From contig CM042152.1 in the NCBI GenBank assembly GCA_023376005.1, positions 79,513,811 through 79,577,810 on the forward strand: 64,000 nt of DNA. The letters run 5' to 3'. The position numbers and the translations under genes are program-made. Source of the DNA: Doryteuthis pealeii. Taxonomy: Eukaryota > Mollusca > Cephalopoda > Myopsida > Loliginidae. The notes beneath the pieces were generated by a model. It was not told the DNA's origin. It saw only the letters and a program-made list of their open reading frames with translations, and did no database searches. Shown in pieces: positions 1-12,400 of this stretch; within the stretch, counting starts at the first letter, position 1, and each line of letters opens with the position of its first letter.

Positions 1-34
1 TTCCAGGTATAGAAATGCCATTTACTGAAAAAAA

Positions 35-400
35 GTTGGTTGGTTGGGTTTTACAGCATGTCAACCCTTGTTGGGTCATTTTATGCAAAAGACATTTTTG
101 TTTTATTCATTCTTGATCAGTATTCAATTTTTTTTCTTTTAAACTTAATTTTTCTATTTAAACACATTTATACTAAACTCCTGTTTTTCTATTTAACCCA
201 TAAATAGGACTCTAACAGGTACTACCACTCCAGGTCAGAGTGAACCTAGGAGTAATGGTGATGTAGGGGTACTCCACAATCCCCAGAGCTCCAGAATTGG
301 AACTTCACCATCGGATAGATTTTAACGTCATACCCAGTACATGAAGGCCCTCAGCTACTGCCTTCTAACACATATATGATAAAAAGGTTTGGGGCTTTGC
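35..400 (-). repeat. Family A retroposon copy
   Basis: Starts at the tail phrase ttggttggttgggttttaca and runs through 'ctctaacaggtactaccact' and 'aacttcaccatc', ending after gataaaaaggtttggggc. There is no long open frame. Confidence 0.75.
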
Positions 401-461
401 TTTATCATTCTTTAAAAAAACATTACAAAATATCTAACAATAAGGTAGTAAAAAGTTAAGT

Positions 462-690
462 CGGCAGAGTGACCTATTGTCAGTATCGTCCAAACAGCAA
501 GGGAGTCTATCTCCTTTTCACTTGTGCTAAACCAGGAAGATTGTTTTTGTGTCTGAAGTGGAGTGCATGACCTACCATCAGCTCACCACTTTACCACACA
601 GATCCAAGCAGCACTACACATGTGCTGAGTTGGCGAGAAAAGGTATCGAACTAGGAATCACACAAGGTTCTTAGACAGACTGAGTTAAAT
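462..690 (-). mobile_element. tRNA-Lys-like SINE
   Basis: On the minus strand the tRNA-like head ends the listed sequence (gactgagttaaa for box A and ggtatcgaactagg for box B). It is followed by the body with gctgatggtaggtcatgcac and the 3' end agactcccttgctgtttgga. The head resembles tRNA-Lys-derived SINEs of octopus. This copy is decayed. Confidence 0.7.
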
Positions 691-744
691 AGTTCCTTAA
701 AATTCAATACATCTGACAAGCTTAGGGGGAAAAAAACACCAATT

Positions 745-1290
745 TACTCTATTTGAACAGAGCATGGAAGCTACCCACTAGGGTAGGTTGATTTTTCACT
801 TTTTAAAAAATATCAAATTCTCTCAAACAGCAAAAGTTGTATGTTAGTATAATGAATACCGATACCAAAAACTAGATCCCTTACTTGCACCATTGTTTGA
901 GGAAATAGCATCAAAGATCGTCTATTAAAATGCACCAAAAAATCCTTGTTTTTGCAACATTTAGCTTAGAAATAAAAGGAAATCTAGCAATTCCAATATT
1001 TAAAACAGAAAAGGTTGTCATTTTAAACGAAGCGAATAAAATATAACTAGTATTCAAATTGAAAATATAGCCCCTCCCCCATCACCACCAACACCTCTGC
1101 TTTTTACCTAATAATTAAGCTGTAAAAGTGATAACATTTTAAAAGATTGAAATCTATTTCCTTAAATGAAGGCAAAGTTTTGAAGAAAATATTTTGTGTG
1201 GTAATTCTTTATGTTAATTTGCAACTTTTGCCTCATGGGAGATGTTACGGTTCTAAAATCGACCTACCCTACGACCAACCCAAGGGATCT
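745..1290 (+). repeat. Family B dispersed repeat
   Basis: About 540 bases shared with 54830-55265 (same orientation), with 40440-41265 (opposite orientation, interrupted) and, in part, with 33310-33440. Conserved phrases are 'ctagatcccttacttgcacc' and 'gaaatctatttccttaaatg'. There is no coding frame. The class is unknown to me. Confidence 0.7.
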
Positions 1291-1371
1291 AATATAGAAT
1301 GCATGGTTATTAGACTATTAGAAAATCAAATCACTTCAAGAAAAATATAAAGAAATAAAAATAAAAATCAC

Positions 1372-1508
1372 CATTTCCGTAATAATGGTTGGCCAAAGAG
1401 AAGTCAGCTGGTAGGGTGACATCCGTAAAATAAGGACACGGAAACAAAGGAATACTTGGGACATCACTGATGGCACTTGCGGTGTACGTAAACTTTCAGC
1501 CAGGCGTT
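1372..1508 (-). CDS. DOP1: DOP1 exon, last one inside the window
   Basis: 137 bases after TTTTCAG, reading [20 protein letters not shown] and then [18 protein letters not shown], nearly identical in vertebrates. It ends ATG|GTGATT in phase 0. No further exon is recognisable between 1371 and 1, so the C-terminal 250 or so residues lie outside the window. Confidence 0.94.
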
Positions 1509-4500
1509 CTGAAAATTTAAAAAAATTAATTAAACTAGCCAAAAAAAAAAAAAAAAAAAAAAAAAAAACACCCTCTGGGCAGTGTAAAATTTAATTTTTG
1601 AAAGGTATTGCTTGAGGGGGTGGGAGTTCAAAATTCAATGTCAGAGAGTTTGTACCATAAGTAAGATCAAATTTATTAAAGGAGTAAAAAATAAAACAAT
1701 TTTAAATAGAAACTTAGTTCTGATAAATTTATATATTAAATAAAACAAATATATATATATATAAATATATATTACTGGCATGTATTTATCAAAACTTGTT
1801 TTACAAAACAATGAGGATCGTCTAAGTTTGCATGCTCAAATTTTGAGTGTATTTATTCTGTTATAACGATTCTGGATAATGTGACGTAAGCAGTGACATG
1901 GTTTCAGTTACAGACAAATAGAGACCGAATCTCCATTATTAATAGATGATATGAAAATGCTGAGAAAAGTGAACATATACAATTTACATTTTAGGCATCT
2001 TATTACTTTCTTTTATTACCCCCCCCCTTCATAGAAATAGAAGAACATGTTACATAATAGGTGGCCTACTAATTATGGATGGTAAGTGTAGAATTCAAAA
2101 GTTAACTGGTGTGGGGGTTCATGTCAGTATGATAGACAAGATATGACCCTTTAATTGACCATTTTAGAATTCTCTGATTGGTCGGTTCAATTGTGAGAAT
2201 GGGTTAGAGATTTCAGAGTTAGCTGGGTGACCAAGGGAAATGGATACCAATGGCGTCTTTCCTGAGAGCTATTTCTCCTAGAAAATAGCATATTATAAGC
2301 CCCACCAACAGGATTGTTATTTTATGATTATAACTTCAATTATAAAGCTTCATTTCTTTATTAATTTTTTTCATCAAATACCCATGAAACACTTTGGGAG
2401 ATACATCATCAGTAAGATCATACTACAGTGGTACCTTGACTTACAAGTTTATATCGCTCGTAATTCAATTTCCTCTTATATCAAATCAATTTTCACCATT
2501 GAAATAAACTAAAATGCAATTAATCAGTTCTATCACTTTAGATTTTTTAAAGTTTTTTTAGATAAGAAAAATAGCACTGTGCTTTGTAAAAACATGATAA
2601 AAAAGAATCTAATGAATTATGTGCTATAATGTTTTAAGGTTTAGTTTTTTTTTTCTAATGAAGTTTATACCAAGTGAAAAAATCTATATTAGAGGGTGAT
2701 GGATACAAGAGTATTTACAGGGGTTGTTTATGCAATACTTACCCTGAATGTCAGGCATATTTCTTTGGTACTGGTCTGGTTCACTGCAGAAAATGGTGAA
2801 GGACAATCGTTTCAGCATCTGAGCCCTCAATTCAAATTCTTGCTCTTTACTGCTGAATAAATTTAAAGATCCAGCCTGTGTGATAGCTACTCTCGCTACA
2901 AATGGAAAAAAAAAATTTAATGAAGAGAAAATATTGACTGATTTTAATGGCACATCAATCTGTCTAGGATTATTTTATTCCAAGCCATAAATTATGACGC
3001 ATGATCAGATTTATTGATATGTTTTTTCCAAGGATTTTTCTTGATTTTGACATTAAGTTGTCTACAGTTGTTAATTACTAAATAAATTGGGAATCACTTC
3101 GAGGGATAAGTTTATAGGATAAAGTTAAAATTTATTGTTATATTTTTTTGGTATAATTTTATTTCTTTCAAGAAGGACAAAATATCATCTATACTGACAT
3201 TTTTTAAACATACCTTTCATGTTGTCTGTGTTATAAAAACATTGTCTATTAACAGCAAAATCACCACATTCTATTAGAATGTGTTTAAACAGTATCATGT
3301 GTTTGATATTCTATGCATTCTGATTGGTTTTATAGTTTAAGTAAAAAGAAGTGTATTAGTCTTGTGTGACCGATATATAGTCAGAATATAGTTGATTTAT
3401 TCCTTTCTGGACTTTCTGAAGCTTGGCTTCCTGTAAAACAAGAAATTTTATATTTTAGAATATGGATGTAGAATAATATTTAGATGCCACAGGTCTTTTA
3501 TAATGATGATTTAAAGTATTCAGCCACTGTAGTAGTTTGGAACATCCTACAGCAGCATTCAGTCCTTGTTCATTTGAAGCCAATCTGTCCTTTCCTTTGC
3601 AAGGGTCTTTAGCTTCCTCAGATGCTTCAATCTTTTATATTCAATTAGAAATCCTCCAGAGGAAGTCACAGAAAGTTGATTTAAGGTCTTCAAAAAATAT
3701 TCATTGTCAAAAAGAGTGAACCTGGGAGAAATGGTGATGAAGGGGTACTCCACATTCCCCAGAGCTCCAGAACTGGAATTTCACCATCAGATAAAGTTTA
3801 ATGTCATACTCAGGACAACAAGACCCTCAGCCATATAAAAAGGGTTGGATATTGCCATAACAGCAATAATGTTGGGACAATCATATAGGTGCTAAGGCTT
3901 GACATGTCTAGCCGATTGATCAGAGGGGCTTTTCCAACCACCCGTCAAGCCTAAGTAAGGGCCAAAGTGGAATATTGCATGTTATGGACTGCTCAGTCAC
4001 CAGGATTCCGTCCTTAAGAATCACAGGTCACCACCAATGGCCAATAGGTGACCCCATTGGGGAAGTCTTACCTCTCTACAGAGGTGCAGTTGGCATATTC
4101 TAAATTCCCAGCCGACAAGGCTTTAAATTTGTATTATTTGGATTATTCGGACTATTGTCCTCATCTTTATTGTTTTCTGTACAACGTTTCGGCCGATGCC
4201 CTTCGGCCTTCTTCAGGTATTTCTTCTCAAACTCTGGAACTTTCTTTTTGAACTTGGGAATCTTCTTGTCGTAATTGGGAGCCTTCACAGAACTTTGAAC
4301 CTAACCTTTATTCAATCCACGGGGGGTATCCTGTTCTTGTTCCACTAACTATGACTGGATACAAGTGTTAAACTGTGTTAATTATTATTCAATGTTACTG
4401 TCGCCCTTGACCAGGATTGTACCGGCAGCCTAGAGATAACTGTCACTTAGAACTGACTTAACTCAATGCCTATATCCACTACACCATGTGTCCAATTCAA

Positions 4501-4864
4501 AAATTCAGAGAAATAGGGTTTTAAATATTTTGGAGGCCTTACCTTTGTTATTACCTTTGTAAATAAATACATTATCAAGCAAAAAAAAAAAAAACAACAA
4601 CTTACACATGAGATCCTTAAAAGTTGTTTTGTCATGAGTCATGAGATTGTCAATAACGGTGATCCAGTGTGTCAAACATTTGATGTCCATTTGAAAGAAG
4701 CTCGGATCTAGCAACATGTCAAACGCTTCCTTACGCCAAGCTTTTCGAGTATACTGGTAACCACTGATACTGGAGAGGATTTGAGAAGCCGCTCGGAAAC
4801 TCGGGAGATTGTGAGAACTGGAAATACACATAGATATATACAGGAGTAAAAATTTAGGAAAACA

Positions 4865-4941
<77 letters not shown>

Positions 4942-7900
4942 AGATAGAGATAGTGAGAGAGTGAGAAAGAGAGAGAGTGAGTGTGAGTGAGAGAGAGTGA
5001 GAGAGGGGTAATCAGGTTGTGCAGAAGAAGACTATTTAATTTTAACTATTTAATTTTATTTATCTATTGATATAAATTGGTCATGAGAAAAGCTACTTGA
5101 ATATTTTTATTCCTCAAGAGGGAGATCAACTTTTTTAATTCTTCAAGAGGGAGACCAACCAAATTCTGACAAAAAATATATTTTATTTCAAAAACAGGGC
5201 TGTGGAATCACAAAATCTTTGATTCCAATTCCTCTATTTCTGACACCTCAGACTCCGACTCCTCTTTATGCAATTAATTCATAATAAATAAATAAAACTA
5301 TGATATTTTTTTATAATCCATTCATAAGGAGTGTGCACTGTATAACTTTACAGACTAAACTAGGGCCATATAAAGAGTAAATTCAAACTGGAATCAGAGT
5401 ACGTATAGTTTTACCAACTAACTACTCCAGTGTTCTCTTAATTGCTTTCATTTCTGACTGACTCCACAGCCCTGTTCAAAACATTTTTAAATCCTTTTAT
5501 AAATGCAATTTTTTCAATTGAAACTAAAAGTTGAACATCATATAAAGTCAATTATTGCAGGATTATAATTGTATAAATCTAATTATTAGTTTTAAAGAAA
5601 TCTTTTTTTTTAAATCATGTCTGAAGTAGATGTGATGAAATAGTTTTTAAAATTTTGGTAACCAACCTGTGGTTTCTCAAGTACGGAAATACATTGTACA
5701 TGATCGATGTGAGGAATGAAGCAATTCTTTCTTTTTCATCACTGCCATATACAACATCCAACAATGGTGCAGTTAACTGAAATGAACAACAAGAAGAAAA
5801 CAATAATCACTTCATATGGGGACATTGAATACAAAAGCATTTTCAAAATAAACTTTTCAGAAATTCTAATAAAATCCACAAGAATGAATAGAACAGAAAA
5901 TTAATTCTTAAATTATTTCATGCATAATTAACTAAGTTAAATTTATTTAAAAATAAGTAAAAAAAAGGTAAATTCGTCAGGGTGGCCTAAAGTCGGTATC
6001 ATCCAGACAGCGAGGGAGTCTATCCCCTTTTCACAAGTGCTAGACCAAGGTGATGGTTCTTTGCGTCTGAGGTGGAGCATCATGCCTACCATCAACTCCT
6101 CACACATATCCCTGTGCTACTCATATACGCTGAGTTGGCAAGGGCCAGTATCAACCCTGAACCTTGTGGTTCCTAATCTGACACTCTACTGACTGAGCTA
6201 AACCAGAACAGCATTAAATATATACAACTTTTAAAATTAATCATCTTTTCAAGGGTGGCCTAAAGTCGGTATCAGCCAGACAGCAAGGGAGACTATCCCC
6301 TTTTCAATAGCGCTAGACCAAGGAGATTGTTCTTTACATATGAGGTGGAGCGCCACACCTACCATTAATCACCTTTTCAAAATAAATTAATTATACAAAA
6401 ACACAACTGATCTAATAATAATAGACAATATTTCAATTAATAATAATAAATATTCAAATACTACTAGAGTATCTTTATCTATATCAGCATTGAAGTCTCA
6501 GAAGACTATATAATTTTTTGAGGCGTGTGGTCTAATGGTTAGAGTCGTAGGAAGTGGACTCGTTGACCTGAGTTCAATTCCTGGAGGAAGCTGTTTGCAT
6601 TTCACATATTGCTAATAGCCTTGGGAAAGGTATGAATCCAATTCTCCCTCCAGCTATGGGTAAATAGCAGGGCAGACTGGACTCTTTAACCATGGCTAGG
6701 TAACCAGTCTAAGAGAAGGAAAACTCTGAATTCAAACCTGTTAAACTCTGCTTAACAAATTGACCTTGTGTCGCATCCTGCTTGTGCAGAGGGGTTGGTA
6801 AATATGTATATGTATATAATTTTTGTGCCCCTAAAGTTACAGCACCTCCTGTGACTGTGAAATCCAATGTTCGAAAAACAGCCACAATCACAGATGTTGC
6901 ATGTGAAGGCTGTCCCTGCAGATGTTGATATGCCGGTGCTTTGTTGCCATAACTTTCTTCTTGGCTTCATGGTGTACTGTAGAATCAAACTCCAGATGAA
7001 AAATATTCACAGAGTCAAATCAAATGGACTCCCTCTTGTGGCTTAGAGGAGTCCCTTCACCGCCTACCACAGTGTTGCTCTGCCCATCAATACTGGGATG
7101 GCCTACACACCACCATCCATAACACGGCCCTGACTACTCATGTACGTAAATATATAAAACTCAAATATGGCAACAAATCAGACATTCAAGCAAAATGAAG
7201 AATGAAATCTACATTGGTTTCTTTGCTTAATGGCATATCAACCTTTGTGGGTTATTCAATGCCAAATCCATCCTTGTAGAAGAACAGTAGCAGTACTAAT
7301 TAACCAATAGCTGGTGAGAATAAGGAGATTTATACCTTTCCCAAGGGTATTAGTCCAAAAGTGAATGTAATAGTGGGATCAGAGTTCGAGCTCTCTTAAA
7401 AAAAAATCATTAACAAATTCTCATAATAATCTGATAATATAAATATTTAACATATTTTAAAGAATATAATTTTGTAAACAAACTCTAGAAAAGAATCATG
7501 TGACCAGTCAGAAAATAATCGTGACCACTTACCTCAGCTAACATAGTCAGAGCTTGAACACAATATTTGACATCAGCATTTGTATGAAGTTGAGGCTCCA
7601 GTACTTTCCTCTCAGCCAAAGTTGTGTGTTCAACATCTGGTTTTAAAAAAAAAGAAAAAGAAAAGAAAACATGATACAATTGTTTTCACTTACAACTGTA
7701 ATTGTGATTTTCAAAATAGAATATGATAATTAGCAATAATCATTTTTATTAAATGTCTACTTATCCTGTTTAAGCAGGTATTGTTGAAGACTATGAAATA
7801 TTTCTTCTTTATGGTCTTTATTTGTATTCTTTCTAGTCTTCTTGTGGTTTTTCATCAATCAGAATCCAGATGGGGGAGAAAATTAATAACTACATTGGTC

Positions 7901-9379
7901 ACACTACAACAACACTCTCCAGTCATCTTACATACCACCTCTCTGATACTAGTGCCATAAAACAACATCTAATTACAAAACAGACAAATTCACATCCTCT
8001 GACATAAGGAAAATTCTCACTGAAAATACCAAAATCCTTTATAAAAATAACAATGAAAAACACCTACAAATTCTCTTGTATCAAAAACAAAAAACCTAAC
8101 ATTAATAAAATAGTATTTAACACCATCAATAATATACTAAACATTTTTAATAACTAACACACTAATCTTAGCAAACCTAAAAAAAAATATAATGATGGAC
8201 TCTCCTAATTTGAATGAACATTAAATAAATGAATGAATAAATTCAAATGAAAAAAAAAAATGAACACACTACAACCTACAATCGCCTGACGATGACTGAA
8301 GAAATGATCGAAAGCGCTTGGGTAGAAAGTATGGGACAATTTCTCCATTATCTGGATCCCAATTTGTGAAAAATCACAAGAAGACTTGAAAGAACACAGA
8401 TAAAGATCATAAAGAAGAAATATATTCTGTGGTCTTCAACAATATCTGCTTAAACAATAACTTGCTGCCAAAATACACAACATTATCCTTTATTGGTGAA
8501 CAAGCCATATTTGAGAGTCATTCAATAAATAAGGTGAATTTTGCTTAAGGAGTTGGCAATAGGAAGTGCTGTTTACAGTTGCACTTTTTTCAAAGAAATC
8601 AATGATGGTTTCTTTTATGTCCCAGAAGACTGTCGGCCTGACCTTCTTTACTGACTACTGTACTCAGAATTTTTTCTTTACTGCAGTTTCTCCTCAATAA
8701 ATTCTTTTTCAACTGAGTGGCAAATCCATATTTAGCCCATTTCTAAACATTATTTTGGCATGCTTTTCCATACACATTACAGTCTTTTGTAAATTTCATA
8801 TGGTTCTAAAAGAGGTTTTATATTTTATTTAAGGAGAGCATTTGAAATAAGAAAAAGGGGGAATAACTCACCACTGTCCTCAGTAATTTCACCTTCTTCT
8901 GTCTCAGTAATATCAGTTTGAGGTCCTGGTTTAACAGCCAAATTTCTTCGTAGCCATGTGGTTTGTTCCAGACACAAACCAGCTACAGTACTTACAGCTT
9001 CTAGAAGCTTTTGAGCAATATCCTGTAAACATATTTTGTTTAGTTTGGTTTTTAATTAAATAGAAAAAACACTAGGAATTAACAAATGCAAATATTAAAT
9101 AGGCACAGAAAGAGAAAAAGATGGGACTATAAATCATAAGTAAATTCAGCAAGTTGATCTCAAAAGAATATAAAAATAAACATTGATTGAATGGGAAGAT
9201 GAAGATATTCTTTAATTCATTAAAATCTCATTTTCTACATACAGTAAATAATGGTCCAGTGATTATCTTAAATGACAAATATGAACAGCGATTTTTTTTT
9301 TTAACATTATACATAATGTTACAATGTTTCATTAAGAATTATTTCTTTCTCTCTGTATATGTATGTATGTATATATGCC

Positions 9380-9421
<42 letters not shown>

Positions 9422-12400
9422 ATTTGAAGGCAACAGCAGTGTTGCAAAAAAGACTGTTCTTTTGTTACCTTTTATAAGCCTGTAAACAAGTAAATTTTGC
9501 AGAAGACTGAAAAATGGATATTGAATATTCTTTAATTACATTTTTATCATTGGGCGATTTCTCTGGTAGATAAAGGGTTAAGATTGTTAGATTAATAGAA
9601 ATGGAAGATAATAAAAAAAAAATATTAAAATATAAAAGAAAACTTGTGTCAGCTATGGGGAAAGAACTGGAGGTTTATTTCAAAACATTTCAGAGCAACA
9701 CATTTTAGTTTTGGTTGGAGATTTCACTAGTTCACTTCTGTAGTCGGCTTAAGAAATTCAAATAAAATTTTGTTTATACATCTGGAATAACTTTTACCAT
9801 TATCCAATAGAAATAGATACAAGATCTATTCTATATCCTTCAGACTTAATTATACTATTTTACATTTATTGTAAAAATAATAATTTTTCAAATAAATTTC
9901 AAGTTAAAGTTAATTAATAATAAAAAGTTATATAAATTGCTTTTTTAAAGCTACAAGACAAGCAAACAAAAAATTTTTAAATAAAAAAAAGAAAGAAAAA
10001 AACATTAATAGAATTGCTTTACCTGGATATCTTTCTGGCTTTTTCGGTCTTCCATACTTGGTGTTCTCTGAACAAATTCATTTAAAATTCTGAAAATTAT
10101 AATTGAATGATAAGTTTTTATGGAGTTTTAATAAGTTATGTTAAGCATTCTTAAATAAATAAATAAACTGCAACATATTACCTCTAGCTTTTTTCAATAA
10201 GCTTCCTTTTTTTTTTTTTTTTTCTTTTAAATAAACACAAAAATTTAAAATAAATATAGCATCAGTTGGGAGAGAAAAAAAAGATTTTACATAAATATTA
10301 AAATCTAAAAATAAATGTCTTATCTATATTTATATATAGATTAATAAAAAAAATGTTCTATATATTTGTTTTATCATTTTTTATTCTTTATATATTGTTG
10401 TTTTGAAGTTGTTTATTTTTATTATTATTCTTGTTGGTATTTTTTTTCTTTTATTTGCTTTATATTATCTTTTATTAATTTGTTTCATTTTTTAATCATT
10501 TTTTTTAAAGATATCATTCATCTATGATTTTATTATATTTTTATTTAGCTTTTCTGATGGAAAATGAAGAGTAAAAAAATGTTTTTAACCCCCTCTCAGA
10601 CAAAAATAAGATATGTGTTTTATTGAACTTTGGTCTTTGTTGGTCTCCATCAACTTTCCTTTATAAAAGGATGTGCACTCGGTTGTTATATAAACAGACA
10701 AAGAATCTTTCTTTAAAAAAAAAAAAAGATCTTTTTCTATCTTTTACTAGGAAGACCATGATTTTATATAATCTATTTATAAAGAGTATTACTGTATAAC
10801 TTTACAAACTAAGCTAGGGCCATATAAAGTTTAAATTCAACTAGAATTGGAGTCAGTATACTTTTACTGATTCGGTTGGTTGGGTTTTACAGCATGTCAA
10901 CCCTTATTGAGTTATTTTATGCCAAAGACATTTTGTTTTATTCATTCTTGTTGGAAACTCAATTTTTTTTAAACACATTTTTTCAAACTCATTTTGTTTC
11001 TATTTAACCCATAGATGGGACCCTGATGGACCTGAGAGTAATGGTGATGAAGGGGTACTCCACTTTACCCAGAGCTCTAGAATTATAACTTCACCATCAG
11101 ACAGTACTGACTCAGACTCCAGTGACCCCTTAAATTGTTTCTGACTGCACAGCTAGTACCAAAAATATTAAAATCTCAAACTTCAGAGGAGAGGGAGAAT
11201 AAAAAAAGTTTTGAACTTACTCAAGGAGCAAGAAAAGTCCTGGTGGCGTGAAATTCAGAGTAAGTCCCTCTTTTAGCAAAGCGAGCAGAGATTGCTTTGA
11301 ATCTAACAATTGTTGCATAGACGTCTGCTGCACATATGCATAGAAGAATTGCAACATATTCACTTCAAGAGGAACAGACTTCTGAAAAAGAAAAAGGAAA
11401 AAGAAAAAGAATAATAAAGTGGTAAAAAAACAAAAACAAAAAAACATAGTTAAATAGAAATTCTTACAGCTATTATAAGAGTAATCCCAAAGGTAAGGTC
11501 TCCAAAATATTTATTGTTTATTGTTAATGTTTAATTCATATCTAATAGATAATGTGGTCTATACCATTCTCTAAATAGACACTTTCTTTCTTTATAATAA
11601 AAACGTAATGACGGGTCCTAACTAAAGTTTCTTAATAAATTGCAGAGGTTTTATTTATGAACAACCTAACTTTGTACCCCATACAGTGTAATCATTTCTA
11701 AAAAAATAGTGAAATGTATTTACAGTTAGCTGGGATACGATTTTTCTGTGTCTTTTTAGATTTTTTGTGTCAGTGACACAGGACGCATCTCTGGTATAGA
11801 AATATAAAATTTAGTTAAGATCAGTAGGCTTACCTTGCCCCGCCCAAGATCATTAGGAGGAGGTTGCTTGAGGACTTGTTTTACTGTTTGTACAAGAGTA
11901 TCTGTGGGTAATACTCTAATGGCATCGACTAACTGTACGAGTAGCAGTTGATCTTCACATGGAGTTGGAATCACCTAAAACACAAATAGAAATTTAATAT
12001 CAAAATGTTTAAAAATAAAGAATATAACATTATTGTCATTAGATTATATAATAAAGAAAGAAAATATAGTTTTTTTTTCTCTGAGTGTCATTCAATAAAT
12101 AATGTGAATTTTTCCTAAAGAGTTGGCAATAAGAAGCACTGTTTACAGTTACACCTTTTTCAAGGAAATTAGTCAAGCATTCACCTATGCAAAATAGACA
12201 GAAACTGATACACTAACGAACAACATATTTATAGGGAAAGTTACCAATTTGGAAGACTGGAAATAATTGCTCATTGGTCAAACTATATTCTGACCCCATG
12301 TATAAAAGATGACACCCAAATCCATTTGTTAGTTGAGGGTAACACCAGAAAGTGCTGACAAACAACTAAATTGAATGCAGGCTGAGATTTGATTAATCTT

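Larger units (their letters stand above)
1..1371. other. DOP1 intron (part): three repeats, no exon seen
   Basis: It holds a family A copy (about 35-400), a tRNA-Lys-like SINE in minus orientation (about 462-690) and a family B copy (about 745-1290). Nothing else is recognisable. Confidence 0.7.
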
